Part shown: piece after piece, positions 6,483 through 8,188 of the stretch
How positions within the stretch are numbered: the first letter of the stretch is position 1
How the letters are laid out: every line of letters starts with the position of its first letter
DNA from: Methanobacteriota archaeon
GTDB lineage: Archaea > Thermoplasmatota > Poseidoniia > Poseidoniales > Poseidoniaceae
Assembly (NCBI GenBank): GCA_018645535.1
Contig: JABGWN010000124.1
Coordinates: forward strand, 1-8,188
Length of the DNA: 8,188 nucleotides
Reading direction: 5' to 3'
The notes under the pieces: model-generated
Seen by the model: only the letters and a program-made list of their open reading frames with translations
What the model was told of the DNA's origin: nothing
The model's database searches: none
Program-made: the position numbers and the translations under genes

Positions 6483-8188
6483 ACAATTTGAAGGGTATCA
6501 TATCCATTTGGCCTCATCAAACGGCCGTTTTGATTGAGTTTCTCGATGATTTCTTCTGCCTTAGCACGAGGGATGTTTTCACGTTCGGCTTCGTTGATAA
6601 CGTCCAAAAGTTGGGCAATCCCTCCTCCATTTTTCTGGAATCTATCGATAATGTCGAGAATTGTTCGTTCAGCATGGCGTGCGCCGCCTTTTTTGCTTGA
6701 AGCAATAGCAGTTTCATCGAAGTTTTCACCCATCAAATCGTACCGCCAGGTTTTGGTCAAACGAACAGCTCGTTCTGCATCCTGAAGGGTTGCTGTTTCA
6801 GCGAGTCGTATTCTTGCACTCGCTTCAGTCAGTCGTGCAAGAGCCTCGAGAGAACGTGCTGTGATTGCCACAGTGTCTTGGAAATCTCCGGCTTTTTTCC
6901 GTTCTCCAACATAGTAATCGATGATGTACTTCCTTGCTTCCTCATCGAGGTTTGGGTGTATTGAACGCTTTGAAAATGCGATGTATTTTCGCATGAAATC
7001 ACGATGAAAGTGCCCTTCAGTATGCGCTGAAGGAGTGATAACTGAACTCTGTTTTGTTGGATCTGGTCGAGACCCCTCATTGACAAGTAACTCGCTTGTT
7101 CCCGAAAATCTATTTTTTACAATGTGCCCAGCAATCTTTGCGTCTTTGTCTTCAGATGGTTCATCGGTCAATAGCCAGATAACATCGAAACGAGAAATGA
7201 GAGGGGGGTCAAGATTTATTTGGCCTGTAAATGGAACTTCAGAAATGGGTTGGAATCGACCTGCTTTCGGATTTGCTGCTGCAAGAACTGCACAGCGGGT
7301 TCTCAGGCTGGCGTTGATTCCTGCCTTTGAAATTGAGATGCGTTGTTGTTCCATCGCTTCGTGCATGCTTGACCGATCAGATTGGTTCATTTTGTCGAAT
7401 TCGTCAATAGCAGCAAGCCCTTGATCTGCGAGAACAAGTGCCCCAGCCTCAAGTGTCCAGCGGCCATCAGCACTCGAATCCTGAACTGCTGCTGCTGTAA
7501 GTCCTGCAGCAGATGCCGACATCCCTGAAGTGAATCGGCCACGTGGAGAAATTGCCCCCATATACGCCAAGAGTTGAGATTTTGCAACCCCAGGATCCCC
7601 CATCAGCAAAATGTGGATGTCACCACGATTCCTCGTTCCGTCAGGATTGAGTCGTGCTACTCCTCCAAACAGTTGGAGCATTAGCGTTTCCTTGATTTTC
7701 TCCATACCAAAAATCGATGGAGCAATAGAATCCGATAGGCGGGTGTAAATGTCTGGCAAACTTGCCAGTTCTCTGATTTCTGCTTCCTCTTCGTCGGAAA
7801 CTACAATCTCTTCTAATGCAAGATTCTGACGTTCAAGCGATTGGATTCTAAGGAAAATATCGAACACGGGGGTGTCCTTACCATGTTTTCTTTGAGAACG
7901 GATAAAGAGTACGCCATTTCCTTTTACTCGGTCGCCAGGATTGCCTATGCCTGTTAAATCATGTTCGACAATGCACCTTAGTCGCTCTGGCTGGGCGCCA
8001 CCTCGAACTTGTTCAGGAAGTTCCTGAAGTTCGATAAATTGGGAGTTGATGAGAACGGATCGGTCATGGAGCAATTCGAATCGTGTTTGCCTGCTGTTCA
8101 TGCCGCAACCACCATCGATTTGAGTACACTCCATCGGTTGAATGAGTTCCTGTTCATTGGGTTGGTTGATTGTAATCAGATGTTCACA
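6479..8188 (-). CDS. mcm: Replicative DNA helicase MCM, N-terminus cut by the window edge
   Basis: MCM is the hexameric ATP-driven helicase at archaeal replication forks. The frame stays open through 18 codons between ATG 8134 and the right edge, so that ATG is internal. 569 residues are visible, and roughly 120-150 (domain A and part of the OB fold) are missing compared with typical archaeal MCMs. Numbering from the edge, C1, C21 and C28 look like the remainder of the zinc site. FIELQELPEQV (51-61) and NPGDRVKGNG (83-92) belong to the N-terminal OB region. The AAA+ core has Walker A GDPGVAKS (197-204), Walker B ending IDEFDKM (261-267), sensor-1 AAANP (N306), arginine finger SRF (R333) and sensor-2 TARSLEAL (R445). 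A C-terminal winged helix covers about 504-569. Walker B reads LADQG where LADGG is usual. No intein interrupts the ATPase motifs. It is the first visible gene of the run. Confidence 0.97.
   Translation of the reverse strand, partial: CEHLITINQPNEQELIQPMECTQIDGGCGMNSRQTRFELLHDRSVLINSQFIELQELPEQVRGGAQPERLRCIVEHDLTGIGNPGDRVKGNGVLFIRSQRKHGKDTPVFDIFLRIQSLERQNLALEEIVVSDEEEAEIRELASLPDIYTRLSDSIAPSIFGMEKIKETLMLQLFGGVARLNPDGTRNRGDIHILLMGDPGVAKSQLLAYMGAISPRGRFTSGMSASAAGLTAAAVQDSSADGRWTLEAGALVLADQGLAAIDEFDKMNQSDRSSMHEAMEQQRISISKAGINASLRTRCAVLAAANPKAGRFQPISEVPFTGQINLDPPLISRFDVIWLLTDEPSEDKDAKIAGHIVKNRFSGTSELLVNEGSRPDPTKQSSVITPSAHTEGHFHRDFMRKYIAFSKRSIHPNLDEEARKYIIDYYVGERKKAGDFQDTVAITARSLEALARLTEASARIRLAETATLQDAERAVRLTKTWRYDLMGENFDETAIASSKKGGARHAERTILDIIDRFQKNGGGIAQLLDVINEAERENIPRAKAEEIIEKLNQNGRLMRPNGYDTLQIV

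Noticed and set aside
8132..8134. ATG 8134 as the start of mcm
   Set aside because: The frame is open from 8134 to the window edge, and the visible protein lacks the N-terminal domain and half of the zinc site. This methionine is internal and the gene continues outside the window.

Overview
The window looks like a piece of a planktonic euryarchaeal genome, most plausibly Marine Group II (Poseidoniales) or a close relative. The archaeal assignment rests on an MCM replicative helicase, a GatE-type amidotransferase subunit (GatDE is restricted to archaea) and Pth2-type peptidyl-tRNA hydrolases. The narrower placement is inferred from moderate GC, tight gene packing and the gene mixture; it is not proven by any single marker.

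Everything reads on the minus strand, so the biological order runs from the right edge to the left. The genes are: (1) mcm, cut by the right edge and lacking its N-terminal part; (2) gatE; (3) a secreted, membrane-anchored protein with a PQQ-type beta-propeller and a C-terminal DUF4430-like domain; (4) a small polytopic membrane protein resembling an ECF-transporter S component; (5) and (6) two tandem, divergent Pth2 paralogues; (7) a low-specificity threonine aldolase; (8) the first 61 codons of a cysteine-rich, putatively zinc-binding protein cut by the left edge. The longest non-coding gap is 32 bases, and four junctions overlap, so genes 1 to 7 are probably one transcription unit. There are no tRNA or rRNA genes, insertion sequences or CRISPR arrays, and no stretch over 300 bases lacks a gene.

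Functionally the cluster mixes replication (MCM), translation (Glu-tRNA(Gln) amidation by GatE, peptidyl-tRNA recycling by Pth2), amino-acid metabolism (threonine aldolase) and envelope uptake. The part most worth attention is the pair formed by genes 3 and 4: an extracytoplasmic propeller/DUF4430 protein next to an S-component-like permease. I read it as a candidate micronutrient uptake module, possibly for a cobamide. The second point of interest is the Pth2 pair, in which each copy has lost a different half of the conserved N-terminal motif.

Three junctions are four-base NTGA overlaps (one ATGA, two TTGA). This argues for translational coupling and, in two cases, for TTG start codons.
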